Assembly (NCBI RefSeq): GCF_000725485.1
Contig: NZ_JOAG01000018.1
Span: forward strand, 1 to 64,000
Source of the DNA: Nonomuraea candida
GTDB taxonomy: Bacteria; Actinomycetota; Actinomycetes; Streptosporangiales; Streptosporangiaceae
Direction: 5' to 3'
DNA length: 64,000 bases
The stretch's first letter is position 1. Every line of letters begins with the position of its first letter. Positions 54,385-62,855 of the stretch are shown piece by piece. A program made the position numbers and the translations under genes. The notes beneath the pieces are model-generated. The model was not told the origin of the DNA and did not search any database. It worked only from the letters and a program-made list of their open reading frames with translations.

Positions 54385-55448
54385 TTACCTGTACAGCTCG
54401 CCGTTCGGGCCGACGATCTTGCCCGAAGGCGTGTTGTTGGCCGCGTTGTAGACCCCGGCGGTCTCGCCGTCGAAGTACGCGGACGTGATGTAGTCGATCC
54501 GGTCGTTGCCGTCCTGGTCGGCGAAGGTGCTGGTGACACCGTTGACGTAACCCAGGCGCTTGGCGTTGTTGTAGTTCAGCAGCCACGGGCCGCCGTCGTA
54601 GCCGGGCGTCACGGCGCACTTGAGGCCGATGTGCTCCTCGATCTTCAGCCAGGAGGCGCCGACGGTCTTGGCGGTGGTCCTGCCGTAGCAGTGCTTCGGC
54701 GTCACGCCGCTGTACGGCTTGTCACCGTCGGGGTGCGGTGCCGCCGGGTAGCCGAAGGTGCGCACCGGCTTGCCGGTGGGCTGGTTCCAGGCGAAGCCCT
54801 GGCCGCCGACGTTGTCACCGAGGCGGCCGGCGTCCTTCGACAGCAGGATGTAGTGACGGCCGCCCCACGAGCGCTTCGGGCCGGTGAAGCGCTCGTAGTC
54901 CCGGCGGTCCACCCGCTTGACGCCGTTGAACAGCACGCCGTTGTAGACGCTGACGAAGGCGTAGTCGCGGTCGTAGTCCTCGTAGACGTCGAAGTCGTAG
55001 TGGGTGAAGGCCTGCTTGCCCACGTAGATGCCCCAGGGAGCCCTGCCCTCGCCTGGATGGCGGTGCCCGAGCACCAGCGGAACTTGCCCTGGGCGTCGAC
55101 GAAGAACACCTTGCCGATGGTCTTGGGCAGGTTGACGTTCTGGGCCCGGCCGGTCGACTTCGACTCGCCGATCGGCGCCGTGGTGCCGGGCCTGCCGTCG
55201 GGGTCGGGCCCGCCCTTGGAGACGACCTTCCGCACTTCTTTCGAGTCCCACGTGTACTGGGTCGCGGACCGGAGCGCGGCGCCGTTCGAGGCCAGCCAGA
55301 AGGAGGCGACCGAGACGGCGTCGGAGGAGTTGCGGGCCATCGGCTCGTGGGCGACGTCGCCGTCGGCCTGCGCGGTGCCGGACAGGCCGGCGGCGAGCAG
55401 ACCGGTCGCCAGGACGGCTCCGCCGGCGGGAAGAAGGATTCGCTTCAA
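54385..55448 (-). pseudogene. secreted trypsin-fold protein (paralogue 4), deletion and frameshift
   Basis: The first part (55448 to about 55050) codes a signal peptide (ILLPAGGAVLATGLLAAGLS) and runs to CSGTAIQ. It then continues out of frame, while the second part in another frame starts GRAPWGIYVGKQAFTHYDFD and reaches the normal end. Compared with paralogue 2, about 100 bases are missing, including the catalytic histidine segment TAGHC. The serine position is Asp (VTPGYDGGPW, codon 54595-54597). This copy also lacks the long insert of paralogues 1-3. The start is a TTG in a context like paralogue 3. Confidence 0.78.
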
Positions 55449-55628
55449 GGTAACTCCAGGTTGCGCTGACATGAGGCGCCTCATGCACCTCCAAAGTTCA
55501 GCAAACGGACAGCCCGGAACCTATCGGTTTGACTCTGGTCATGTGAATTACCGGTAGATCATGTCAACGTTCCAAGAGGCGGCCGTGATCGCACCGAGAC
55601 CCGTGAACCCGCTGATCACCGCTCGTGA

Positions 55629-56795
55629 TCAGTTGGTTGCTATGACTTGCGTCACACTTGTGATCGTGTTGAGCGACGCGGCGTGTCGGTAGACCTCGCC
55701 CGTGATGGTGTCGAAGTACGCCGTGGACACCGCGTCGTTGTGGCCCCTGACATCGGTGTCCCAGGTCAGGCTGTTGACGCCGGACAGGCTGCCGAGCCTG
55801 CGGGTCTCGTCGTAGCCGACCACCCAGGGGCCGCCGCTGGCGCCCGCGGTGAAGTCGCAGGGCTGCACCATGACGCCCTTCTGCAGGTCGTAGGCGGGGG
55901 CCTTGGTGCTCCAGCGGGTGGGGCTCTGCGGGCAGTGCCGCAGCTTCGTGCCGTCGAACGGCTTGGTGCTGTCGGGCTGCGCCCCCGCCGGGTAGCCGAA
56001 CGGGGTCACCGCGTACGTGCCGGGCTTCTTGTTCAGCTCGAGCCCCAGCCCGCCCACGTTGTCCTGGAGCCGGCCGACGTCCTTCATCTCGTGCGTGCCG
56101 TTCCTGGCGGGGGCCCAGGTGTAGCCGCGGTGCACGGTCACGAACGCGTAGTCGTAGTCGTAGTCGACCTTGCCCCAGTCCTCGTGCATGCTGATCGCGG
56201 CGCCCACGTAGACGCCGTCGGGCGTCTCGCCGTTGGGGCCGGGGTTGGGGATGAAGATCCAGTAGTCGGCCGGCTTGTTCTGGCGGGCGTCGTACGCGCA
56301 GTGTCCGGCGGTCGCCACCACGCTGCGGTTCCTGGCCGCGACGGAGCTGGCCGAGCACCAGTACTCCTTGTCGCCGACGAGGAAGAAGACCTTGCCCATG
56401 GTCCTGCCGGTGGTGGCCTTGCGCGGCGGCACGGGCGCCACCGGGGCCGCGGCGGTCGCGGCGCTCGTCCGCTTGGTGACGGCGGTGGCGACGTTGGCGG
56501 TGGCACTGGCGGCGGGGGTCGCGGCGGCGGGGGCCGCGGAGGGCTTCTGGGCGGAGCCCGGCGTGGCCGGGGCGTAGAGGTCGGCCTTCTTGAGGCGCTC
56601 CGGCTTCCAGTAGTCGGCCACCCGCTTCACGTCCGCGACGGTCTTGGCCAGCGGGATGGTGAGCACCCTCCCGGCCGCCGCCTTCCCGGTCGTCGCGGCG
56701 TGGGCGATTCCCGTGAAGGCTCCCGCGAAGACAGGCAGCATCAGCAGCGCGCTGCTGAGGGCAGCGGCCACGAAGTGCCTGGCTCGGGGGATCAT
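55629..56795 (-). CDS. secreted trypsin-like serine protease with intact triad (paralogue 5)
   Basis: This 388-residue protein has a signal peptide (FVAAALSSALLMLPVFAGAF, cleavage after AHA), an A/T/P-rich segment (residues about 75-125) and the trypsin core. His is in VVATAGHCAYD, Asp in DYDYAFVTV, and Ser in FTAGASGGPW (codon 55836-55838). It is the only member of the array that keeps the serine. It lacks the long insert. It is the most distant in sequence and may be the ancestral type, able to cleave proteins outside the cell. The ATG has AAAGG nine bases upstream. Confidence 0.9.
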   Translation of the reverse strand: MIPRARHFVAAALSSALLMLPVFAGAFTGIAHAATTGKAAAGRVLTIPLAKTVADVKRVADYWKPERLKKADLYAPATPGSAQKPSAAPAAATPAASATANVATAVTKRTSAATAAAPVAPVPPRKATTGRTMGKVFFLVGDKEYWCSASSVAARNRSVVATAGHCAYDARQNKPADYWIFIPNPGPNGETPDGVYVGAAISMHEDWGKVDYDYDYAFVTVHRGYTWAPARNGTHEMKDVGRLQDNVGGLGLELNKKPGTYAVTPFGYPAGAQPDSTKPFDGTKLRHCPQSPTRWSTKAPAYDLQKGVMVQPCDFTAGASGGPWVVGYDETRRLGSLSGVNSLTWDTDVRGHNDAVSTAYFDTITGEVYRHAASLNTITSVTQVIATN

Positions 56796-57366
56796 GAAAT
56801 GCCTTTCTTGGGGTCGTAAGGGTGGATTTTTCCAGATGTACAGTCGGTATTGCAGCTTGGATAGGGATTCGTTACCTGATCAAGCGTGCATCGTGAACTA
56901 TAAGGATGTCATCAGCCGAACGCGCCCGATGTCGGTAAATGATCATTAGTTGATGGCGTCTCCGCAGGTCAGATGGCATGCCTGTGGATCTCCTTGGACT
57001 TCGAATTGTGCTCATTCGGCGCCCGCATTCGGTGCGGCGAGTGGCGTACGCCACGCCGCCCGTCCGGCGGGCTTCCGGGCTCCTCCCGATCGCGGACGGA
57101 GACCGTGAACGGGGTTCTCGCGTCGTGCGAGTGGTGACCGAACGGGCGCGGAATCGGGTCCGCCCGAGGGTCTCTGTGATCGGCCGGCCATCGGCTCGGC
57201 CGGGTGGCCGGAAATGGCGTGAACCGGCTCCGGCGGGTGGGGGAAGTAAGGGGTTCGCGCGCTTTTGGGCCCGCTTCACCGCAGGTCGAAGCCGGGTTCA
57301 CGGGCAGTGGGGCGGTGCCGGAGGGCGTTCCTTATCAACCGAGTGATGTTCTGGTTAGCTGGGCGC
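56796..57366. other. 570-base intergenic region without a visible gene
   Basis: The first 150 bases are A/T-rich and likely hold the paralogue 5 promoter; the rest is GC-rich with no convincing ribosome sites. The reading frames crossing it are R- and P-rich and show no domain. Confidence 0.5.
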
Positions 57367-58803
57367 ATGGACCCTCGCACCCCCTGCCTCATCGGCATCG
57401 CCCAGCGCACCGTTCGCGAGCAGCCCGGCCCTGAACCGCTCGATCTGTGGGAGTCCGTCGCGCGTGAGGCCGCCGACGACGCCCGTCTGCCCGTCGAGCG
57501 GCTCGACTCGATCCAGATCGTCCACACCGACTCCTGGCAGTACGACTCGCCCGTCGGCCGCCTCGCGGAACGCCTCGGCGCCGCGCCGCGCCACCGCGCC
57601 TACTCCAAGGTCGGCGGCACGGCCCCGCACCTGCTCATCGGCGCGGCGGCGGCCGCCATCGCGGCGGGCGAGCTGGACTCGGCCCTGGTCGCGGGGGCCG
57701 AGGCGCTGGCCACGCGGAGGGCGTACCGGAAGGCGGGGGAACGCGCGCCGTGGAGCCACCCCGCCGACCCCAAGCGGCCGTACGCGTGGGAGCGCCCGCC
57801 GCATCCCGCCGCGCTCGCGCACGGGCTGTTCCTGCCGGTGCACACCTATCCGATCATGGAGACCGCGCGGCGGGCGGCGGAGGGGCTCACGATCGAGGAG
57901 GAGATGCGCGAGCGGGCCCGCATCATGGCGCCGATGACCGAGGTGGCGGCGGCGAACCCGTACGCCTGGCGCAGGACCCCGCGCACCCCCGAGGAACTGG
58001 CCGGCGGCGACCGGTTCGTCGGCTGGCCCTACACCAGGAGCACGGTGGCCGTCCTGGAGGTGGACCAGGCGGCGGCCGTCGTCCTGGCGAGCACGGAGCT
58101 GGCCGACCGGCTGGGGGTGCCCGCGGACCGGCGGGTGTACCTGCGCGGGTGGGCGTACGCCGAGGACACCTGGGAGGTGGCGGCGCGGCCCTCGCTCGGC
58201 TCCTCCGAGGCCATCGGCTTCGCGGCCAAGACCGCCTTCGACCGGGCCGGGCTGGGGCTCGGCGACATGCACGCGCTCGACGTCTACAGCTGCTTCGCGA
58301 TCGCGCTGCGGCAGGCGTGCGACGCGATCGGCCTCGACCCGCTGGACCCGCGCGGTCTCACGGTCACCGGCGGGCTGCCGTACGCGGGCGGGCCGGCCAG
58401 CGACTACGTGCTGCACTCGACGGCCACCATGGCGGGGCTGCTGCGGGCGCAGTCGGGGCACGGGCTGGTCACCGGCGTGGGGATGCACCTGACCAAGCAC
58501 ACCTGTGCGGTGTGGTCGAGCGAGCCGGGCGGGCGGCTCGGGAGCGCGGCGCCGGTGCACGTGGCGCGGGAGGCGCCGATTCTGGCGACGTATGAGGGGG
58601 CCGGGACGGTGGCCGGCTACACGGTTGCGCACGGGGCCGACGGGCTGGCCGAGAAGGGGTTCCTCGTGGTGGACGTGCCCGGTGGGCGGGCCTACGCGGT
58701 GGTGGCGGACGCGGAGCTGCTGGCGGAGGCGGAGGCCAGGGAGCTGGTGGGGACGCGGGTGCGTGTGGCGACCGATGGTGAGGTCAACGTGGCCTCTTGG
58801 TGA
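57367..58803 (+). CDS. thiolase-superfamily protein (acetyl-CoA acetyltransferase-like)
   Basis: This 478-residue protein has a thiolase fold of the SCP-x/non-decarboxylating type. The N-terminal segment reads IGIAQRTV, the nucleophile region is not the classic biosynthetic motif, and DVYSCFAIALRQACDAIGLD and TGVGMHLTKHTCAVWS resemble the C-terminal active-site cysteine and histidine loops. A C-terminal beta domain (GYTVAHGADG to VRVATDGEVN) is common in this subgroup, often found in steroid or lipid catabolism. No other catabolic gene is adjacent. The ATG at 57367 was preferred to an upstream start in R-rich sequence. Confidence 0.8.
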   Translation: MDPRTPCLIGIAQRTVREQPGPEPLDLWESVAREAADDARLPVERLDSIQIVHTDSWQYDSPVGRLAERLGAAPRHRAYSKVGGTAPHLLIGAAAAAIAAGELDSALVAGAEALATRRAYRKAGERAPWSHPADPKRPYAWERPPHPAALAHGLFLPVHTYPIMETARRAAEGLTIEEEMRERARIMAPMTEVAAANPYAWRRTPRTPEELAGGDRFVGWPYTRSTVAVLEVDQAAAVVLASTELADRLGVPADRRVYLRGWAYAEDTWEVAARPSLGSSEAIGFAAKTAFDRAGLGLGDMHALDVYSCFAIALRQACDAIGLDPLDPRGLTVTGGLPYAGGPASDYVLHSTATMAGLLRAQSGHGLVTGVGMHLTKHTCAVWSSEPGGRLGSAAPVHVAREAPILATYEGAGTVAGYTVAHGADGLAEKGFLVVDVPGGRAYAVVADAELLAEAEARELVGTRVRVATDGEVNVASW

Positions 58804-58849
58804 GTCAGGCCGCCGCAAAATCTGTGACCGCGCGACTACTATCTGGTGT

Positions 58850-58865
58850 TGACATTTTTATGTCA
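58850..58865. promoter_or_regulatory. vapBC operator palindrome
   Basis: TGACAT-TTTT-ATGTCA is a perfect inverted repeat seven bases after a TACTAT -10-like sequence (58838-58843) and 19 bases before the antitoxin start. VapB-type antitoxins usually bind such a site to repress their own operon. Confidence 0.6.
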
Positions 58866-58883
58866 CGCGCGGACGCTGGAGTC

Positions 58884-59177
58884 ATGCGGAGGACAACGGT
58901 GCGCATCGACGAGACGCTCCTCAACGAGGCGAAGGCATACGCGGCAAGAAGTGGACGCAGTCTCAACTCGGTGATGGAGGACGCCTTGCGGCAACTGCTC
59001 AACCGCTCCACCGAGGTGGCCGAACGGCCCCGCGTGGAGCTGATCACCTCAACGGCCCGGCCCGGGTTCCGGCTCGACATCCAGGAGCGTCTCGACGCGG
59101 GCGAGAAGCTGGAGCACATCGGCTACGACCTCGACGACCAGGAGCGGATCCAGGAGGGGCGCCATGCTGCTCGCTGA
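58884..59177 (+). CDS. vapB: VapB-type antitoxin
   Basis: This 97-residue protein has an N-terminal ribbon-helix-helix (RRTTVRIDETLLNEAKAYAA, SGRSLNSVMEDAL) and an acidic toxin-binding tail (EHIGYDLDDQERIQEG). It overlaps the toxin gene by 14 bases. The ATG at 58884 suits the family; one at 58860 would start within the operator and could only be used from a leaderless message. Confidence 0.83.
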   Translation: MRRTTVRIDETLLNEAKAYAARSGRSLNSVMEDALRQLLNRSTEVAERPRVELITSTARPGFRLDIQERLDAGEKLEHIGYDLDDQERIQEGRHAAR

Positions 59178-59592
59178 CATCAACGTCCTGGTCAACGCCT
59201 TCAGGAAGGAGTCCGCTGACCATGAGCGGTGCCACGCCGCCATCGAGGAGATGGTCAACGGCGACTCCAGTTACGCCGTGAGCGACTTCGTCGTGAACGG
59301 ATTCCTCCGCATCGTGACCAACCGGCGCATCTACCGTGACCCCGACCCGTTGGAGCGGGCCCTGGCCTTCGCCGAGACCTATCGCAACCAGCCGCATGCC
59401 GTGGTGGTCACCGCCGAGGACCGTCACTGGGAGATCTTCACCCGGCTCGGCCGGGCGGCAGGCGTGACGGGAAACCTCGTTCCTGACGCCTACCTCGCCG
59501 CGCTGGCCATCGAGCACGGTTGTGAATTCGTGACCTGCGACCAGGATTTCGCCAAGTTCCAGGGCTTGCGCTGGAGGTCGCCGCTGAACTGA
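59164..59592 (+). CDS. vapC: VapC-type PIN-domain toxin ribonuclease
   Basis: This 142-residue PIN protein has the first aspartate in MLLADINVLVNAF, and further acidic residues in VPDAYLAALAIEHGCEF and TCDQDFAKF, which coordinate metal in VapC ribonucleases. It would cleave RNA when freed from the antitoxin. The segment VNGFLRIVTNRRIY is typical of the subgroup found in actinobacteria. Confidence 0.87.
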   Translation: MLLADINVLVNAFRKESADHERCHAAIEEMVNGDSSYAVSDFVVNGFLRIVTNRRIYRDPDPLERALAFAETYRNQPHAVVVTAEDRHWEIFTRLGRAAGVTGNLVPDAYLAALAIEHGCEFVTCDQDFAKFQGLRWRSPLN

Positions 59593-59638
59593 ACTGGGTC
59601 TGAGGGCGCAAGCCGGCACTACTCGGCTGAGGAACGTC

Positions 59639-60526
59639 GTGGCTGACCAGTTCGACGTCATCGAGGCAGGCGAGCGCGGCCGCCGCCGCTGGATCGGGCT
59701 GGTGGTGGTTCTGGCGCTCCTGGCGATCCCCGCTGCCGGTCTGCTGCTCAGTCGCGATGACCCCGGGCCCGAGGAACGGCCACCTCCGTCACCGGCGCCC
59801 GAGCCCATCCGCTCCCTGACCACGCTCGACAACTCGGCCAACCACCTGATCGTGCGGGGCAGGACGAAGGGCGGCGACGAGGTCGTCCCGGTGGTGTTCC
59901 CCGACGGCGCGCGGGCGGAGGTGCGGTATCCGGCCTCGCTGGAGCTCGACGAGATGGGGGTGCGGCCGTACTGGGCGGGGTGGATCGGCGGGAGGTTCCG
60001 GCAGTTCGTCGTGCCCTACGGGGGTGAGGCCGAGATCACCCGTGGCGGGCAGCCGATCAGGAGCTACGCGCCCAACGTGACGCTCTGGCCGCGCCAGGCC
60101 GGCAGCGGCTTCCACGGGCAGGTGCTGCTGTTCAGGTTCGGGTCGTGGCGGCTGGCGATGTACGACCGGGGGGAGGGGCTGACGTTCGACCAGCGGCTCG
60201 CCCTGGCGCGCGACCTCAAGGGGCGGGTGACCAAGGAGGGCTACCTGGTGCTGTCGGCCGAGGCGGGGGTGCGGTTCACGGCGCCGGGGGAGGTTGTGCA
60301 GGGGCAGCCGGTGGGGCCGCAACTGTGGTTCGGGGGCAGGGGCAGGGACATGGTGGTGCTCGCGCCCACGCCCGGCTGCGGGAAGAGGACGCGGGCGCCG
60401 GGGGCGGTCGAGGGGCGTGGCCGGCCGGTCGCCGAGTCGTGCCGGGACGGCATGCTGGTGGCGGCCACCGGGTCGGCGGCGTTCCGTGCGGCGGCGGTCT
60501 CGGGGATCCGGGTCACGATGAAGTGA
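59639..60526 (+). CDS. membrane-anchored protein of unknown function
   Basis: This 295-residue protein begins with a charged segment, then a single hydrophobic helix (about residues 20-38) and a proline-rich linker. The outer domain has beta-rich text (VVPVVFPDGARAEVRYPASL, PYWAGWIGGRFRQFVVPYGG) and two cysteines near the end (PGCGKR, ESCRDG). I recognise no family. The GTG start is not preceded by a strong ribosome site. It follows vapC by 46 bases but probably has a different role. Confidence 0.65.
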   Translation: MADQFDVIEAGERGRRRWIGLVVVLALLAIPAAGLLLSRDDPGPEERPPPSPAPEPIRSLTTLDNSANHLIVRGRTKGGDEVVPVVFPDGARAEVRYPASLELDEMGVRPYWAGWIGGRFRQFVVPYGGEAEITRGGQPIRSYAPNVTLWPRQAGSGFHGQVLLFRFGSWRLAMYDRGEGLTFDQRLALARDLKGRVTKEGYLVLSAEAGVRFTAPGEVVQGQPVGPQLWFGGRGRDMVVLAPTPGCGKRTRAPGAVEGRGRPVAESCRDGMLVAATGSAAFRAAAVSGIRVTMK

Positions 60527-60589
60527 GCACCCACCCGGAGAGCGGGGGTGGTGGTCGCAGGGGCGCGGCGGGGTCCGGCCAGATCCCTG

Positions 60590-60705
60590 GTGATCAGGTC
60601 CGGGGGTGGTCAGGTCTGCGCTGGTCAGGTCCGGGGGGTCAGGTCTGTGGTGGTCAGGTCCGGGGGGTCAGGTCTGTGGTGGTCAGGTCTGCGCTGGTCA
60701 CGTCG
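60590..60705. repeat. GGTCAGGTC-type tandem repeats
   Basis: At least six imperfect copies of a 15-base element (GGTCAGGTCYGNGGT) fill the 226-base spacer, in alternating 29-30-base higher-order units. No gene is visible. Confidence 0.82.
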
Positions 60706-60752
60706 CGGCCGGGTCACGGCGGTGCGACGGGGGGAGGAAGTAGGGTGCGGCC

Positions 60753-61709
60753 ATGTTCGCCGTAACCGCCACACAGACCGATCCCGACAACCCGCTCGCC
60801 GGACTGACGCTCGGCGAGCACCCCGAGCCGAAGGTGCCCGACGGGTGGACGACCGTCTCCGTACGCGCGGCCGCGCTCAACCATCACGACCTGTGGACGC
60901 TCAAGGGCGTCGGCATCAGGCAGGACCGGCTGCCGATCGTGCTCGGCTGTGACGCCGCCGGGGTGGACGAGGACGGCAACGAGGTCATCGTGCACTCCGT
61001 GATCGGCACGGGCGCCGACGAGACGCTCGATCCCAAGCGCACGCTGCTGTCCGAGCTGCACGACGGCACGTTCGCCGAGCGGGTGGCCGTGCCGCGTCGC
61101 AACCTGGTGCCCAAGCCCGCCGGGCTCGACTTCCAGCATGCGGCCTGCCTGCCGACGGCCTGGCTGACCGCGTACCGCATGTTGTTCGACAAGGCCGGGC
61201 TGGAGCCCGGCTCCACCGTGCTCGTGCAGGGGGCCGGCGGCGGCGTGGCCACGGCGGTGATCGCGCTCGGGCGGGCGGCCGGCTACCGCGTCTGGGCCAC
61301 CAGCCGGTCGGAGGCCAAGCGGGAGCGGGCCCGGCAGCTGGGCGCCGACCAGGTCTTCGAGCCGGGGGCGCGGCTGCCCGAGCGGGTGGACGCGGTCATG
61401 GAGACCGTCGGGCAGGCGACCTGGGACCACTCGCTCAAGTCGCTCAAGCCGGGCGGGCGCATCGTCGTCTCCGGGGCCACCAGCGGCGCGGTCCCGCCCG
61501 CCGACCTGAACCGGGTCTTCTTCCTGCAGCTGTCCGTGGTCGGCTCGACGATGGGGACGCGCGAGCAGCTCGGGCGGCTCGCCGTGTTCCTGGAGCAGAC
61601 CGGGCTGCGGCCGGAGATCGACCGGGTGCTGCCGCTGGCCGAGGCGCGCGACGGCTTCGCGGCCATGGCCGCGGGGGAGATCTTCGGAAAGATCGTCTTC
61701 ACCGTCTGA
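60753..61709 (+). CDS. zinc-type alcohol dehydrogenase / quinone oxidoreductase family protein
   Basis: This 318-residue medium-chain dehydrogenase/reductase has ALNHHDLWTLKGVG, the GCDAAG motif, and the NAD(P) fold VLVQGAGGGVATAVIALGRA. The cysteine and histidine ligands of catalytic zinc are lacking (RQDRLPIVLGCDAAGV), which favours a quinone-reductase-like enzyme. It ends shortly before a long inverted repeat. Confidence 0.87.
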   Translation: MFAVTATQTDPDNPLAGLTLGEHPEPKVPDGWTTVSVRAAALNHHDLWTLKGVGIRQDRLPIVLGCDAAGVDEDGNEVIVHSVIGTGADETLDPKRTLLSELHDGTFAERVAVPRRNLVPKPAGLDFQHAACLPTAWLTAYRMLFDKAGLEPGSTVLVQGAGGGVATAVIALGRAAGYRVWATSRSEAKRERARQLGADQVFEPGARLPERVDAVMETVGQATWDHSLKSLKPGGRIVVSGATSGAVPPADLNRVFFLQLSVVGSTMGTREQLGRLAVFLEQTGLRPEIDRVLPLAEARDGFAAMAAGEIFGKIVFTV

Positions 61710-61730
61710 ATAAGTGAAGGGTTACTCCTG

Positions 61731-61778
61731 GGCCTTCTGGGTGATACAAGAGTGTGGGGTTGTATCACCCAGGAGGCC
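61731..61778. promoter_or_regulatory. 19-bp-arm inverted repeat covering a ribosome binding site
   Basis: Arms GGCCTTCTGGGTGATACAA and TTGTATCACCCAGGAGGCC differ by one mismatch and flank a 10-base loop. The right arm contains AGGAGG, the ribosome site of the gene starting at 61785. It could be an operator for a TetR-like regulator, a terminator of the gene to the left, or an RNA hairpin hiding the ribosome site. Confidence 0.72.
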
Positions 61779-61784
61779 CTCACC

Positions 61785-62645
61785 ATGGACATTGAGCCCT
61801 TCGGCCCAGGTTCGATGCACTGGGACACCGCCGGCGAATATCGCAACCTGCTCGTCGGGGGAAGCGCGCTGGTTCTCCAGACGATGCACCCGGCCGTGGG
61901 GGCGGCGGTCGCCGAGCACTCCACGTACAAGGACGATCCGTGGGGGCGGCTGGAGCGCACGCTCGCCTCGGTGCAGAGGTGGGTGTACGGCGGCGACGGC
62001 GGCCCCGAGGAGGGCCGGCGGCTCAGGGAGCTGCACAAGCCGATCGCCGGGGTGGACGAGCAGGGCAGGCCCTACCACGCGCTGAACGGCGAGGCGTGGG
62101 CGTGGGTGCACCTGACGTTGTTCGAGCGGTTCATCGCGCTGAACCGGTACTTCGGCACGCCGTTCACCCGGGAGCAGCAGCGGCGGCTCTACGCCGAGTC
62201 CCGGCAGCTCGGCGCGATCCTGCGGGTGCCCGAGCGGGAGGTGCCGGCCGATCTGGAGGCGTTCTGGCGGTACTTCGACAGGATGGTCGCCGAGCGGCTG
62301 GAGCCGCATCCGACGGCGCTCGACGTGCTGGAGGTCATGCGCGGCACCCCGGCGCCGCCCCGGCTGCCCGCCCCGCTCCGCCGGCTGTGGACGCCGGTCG
62401 GGATCGGGGCGGGGGAGTTCAACTACTTCGTCACGGTCGGCACCCTGCCGTCCGCGGTGCGCAGGAAGCTGGGGCTGCGGTGGACGGCCCGGGAGGAGCG
62501 GCGGTTGCGGCACCTCGGGCACGCGGTGGCGATGGTCACGCCGCGGCTGCCCGAGCGGCTGCGGTACATGCCCATCGCCTACCACGCCCGCAAGGCCGCC
62601 CGCGGCTCCCGCCGCATCACCCACCCCACGGCCCGCTCCGCATAA
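61785..62645 (+). CDS. DUF2236 / oxygenase MpaB-family protein
   Basis: This 286-residue helical protein has the DUF2236 pattern: MHWDTAGEYRNLLVGGSALV, LQTMHPAVGAAVAEHSTYKD, and RTLASVQRWVYGG. Family members, including latex-clearing protein and MpaB, bind heme and oxidise hydrocarbons. The His in TMHPAV is a candidate heme ligand by comparison with the family. The ATG is fixed by an AGGAGG site eight bases upstream, inside the inverted repeat. Confidence 0.87.
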   Translation: MDIEPFGPGSMHWDTAGEYRNLLVGGSALVLQTMHPAVGAAVAEHSTYKDDPWGRLERTLASVQRWVYGGDGGPEEGRRLRELHKPIAGVDEQGRPYHALNGEAWAWVHLTLFERFIALNRYFGTPFTREQQRRLYAESRQLGAILRVPEREVPADLEAFWRYFDRMVAERLEPHPTALDVLEVMRGTPAPPRLPAPLRRLWTPVGIGAGEFNYFVTVGTLPSAVRRKLGLRWTAREERRLRHLGHAVAMVTPRLPERLRYMPIAYHARKAARGSRRITHPTARSA

Positions 62646-62653
62646 CCTCGCTC

Positions 62654-62695
62654 CGTCCCGGCCTGCCCGTCCCGGCCTGCCCGTCCCGGCCTGCC
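62654..62695. repeat. 14-bp tandem repeat, three copies
   Basis: Three perfect copies of CGTCCCGGCCTGCC lie just after the preceding gene, in a 210-base convergent spacer with no visible gene. Confidence 0.9.
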
Positions 62696-62855
62696 GGTTC
62701 GGCCCGGTCCGGCTTCGAGGCAGTGCCGGCGCAGGGCGGGTTGGAAGCCATGGTGGAGTGGTGCGGGGTCGGCGGCCGAGGGTGTCGTGGATGGTGTCGG
62801 GTTCTGAGGGCGAGGGTTGCCGGGATGGTGCCCGGTCGGCGGTCGAGGGGGCGGG

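Noticed and set aside
61737..61772. Inverted repeat as the end of an insertion sequence
   Set aside because: The arms face each other across ten bases with no transposase or target duplication; a regulatory element fits better.
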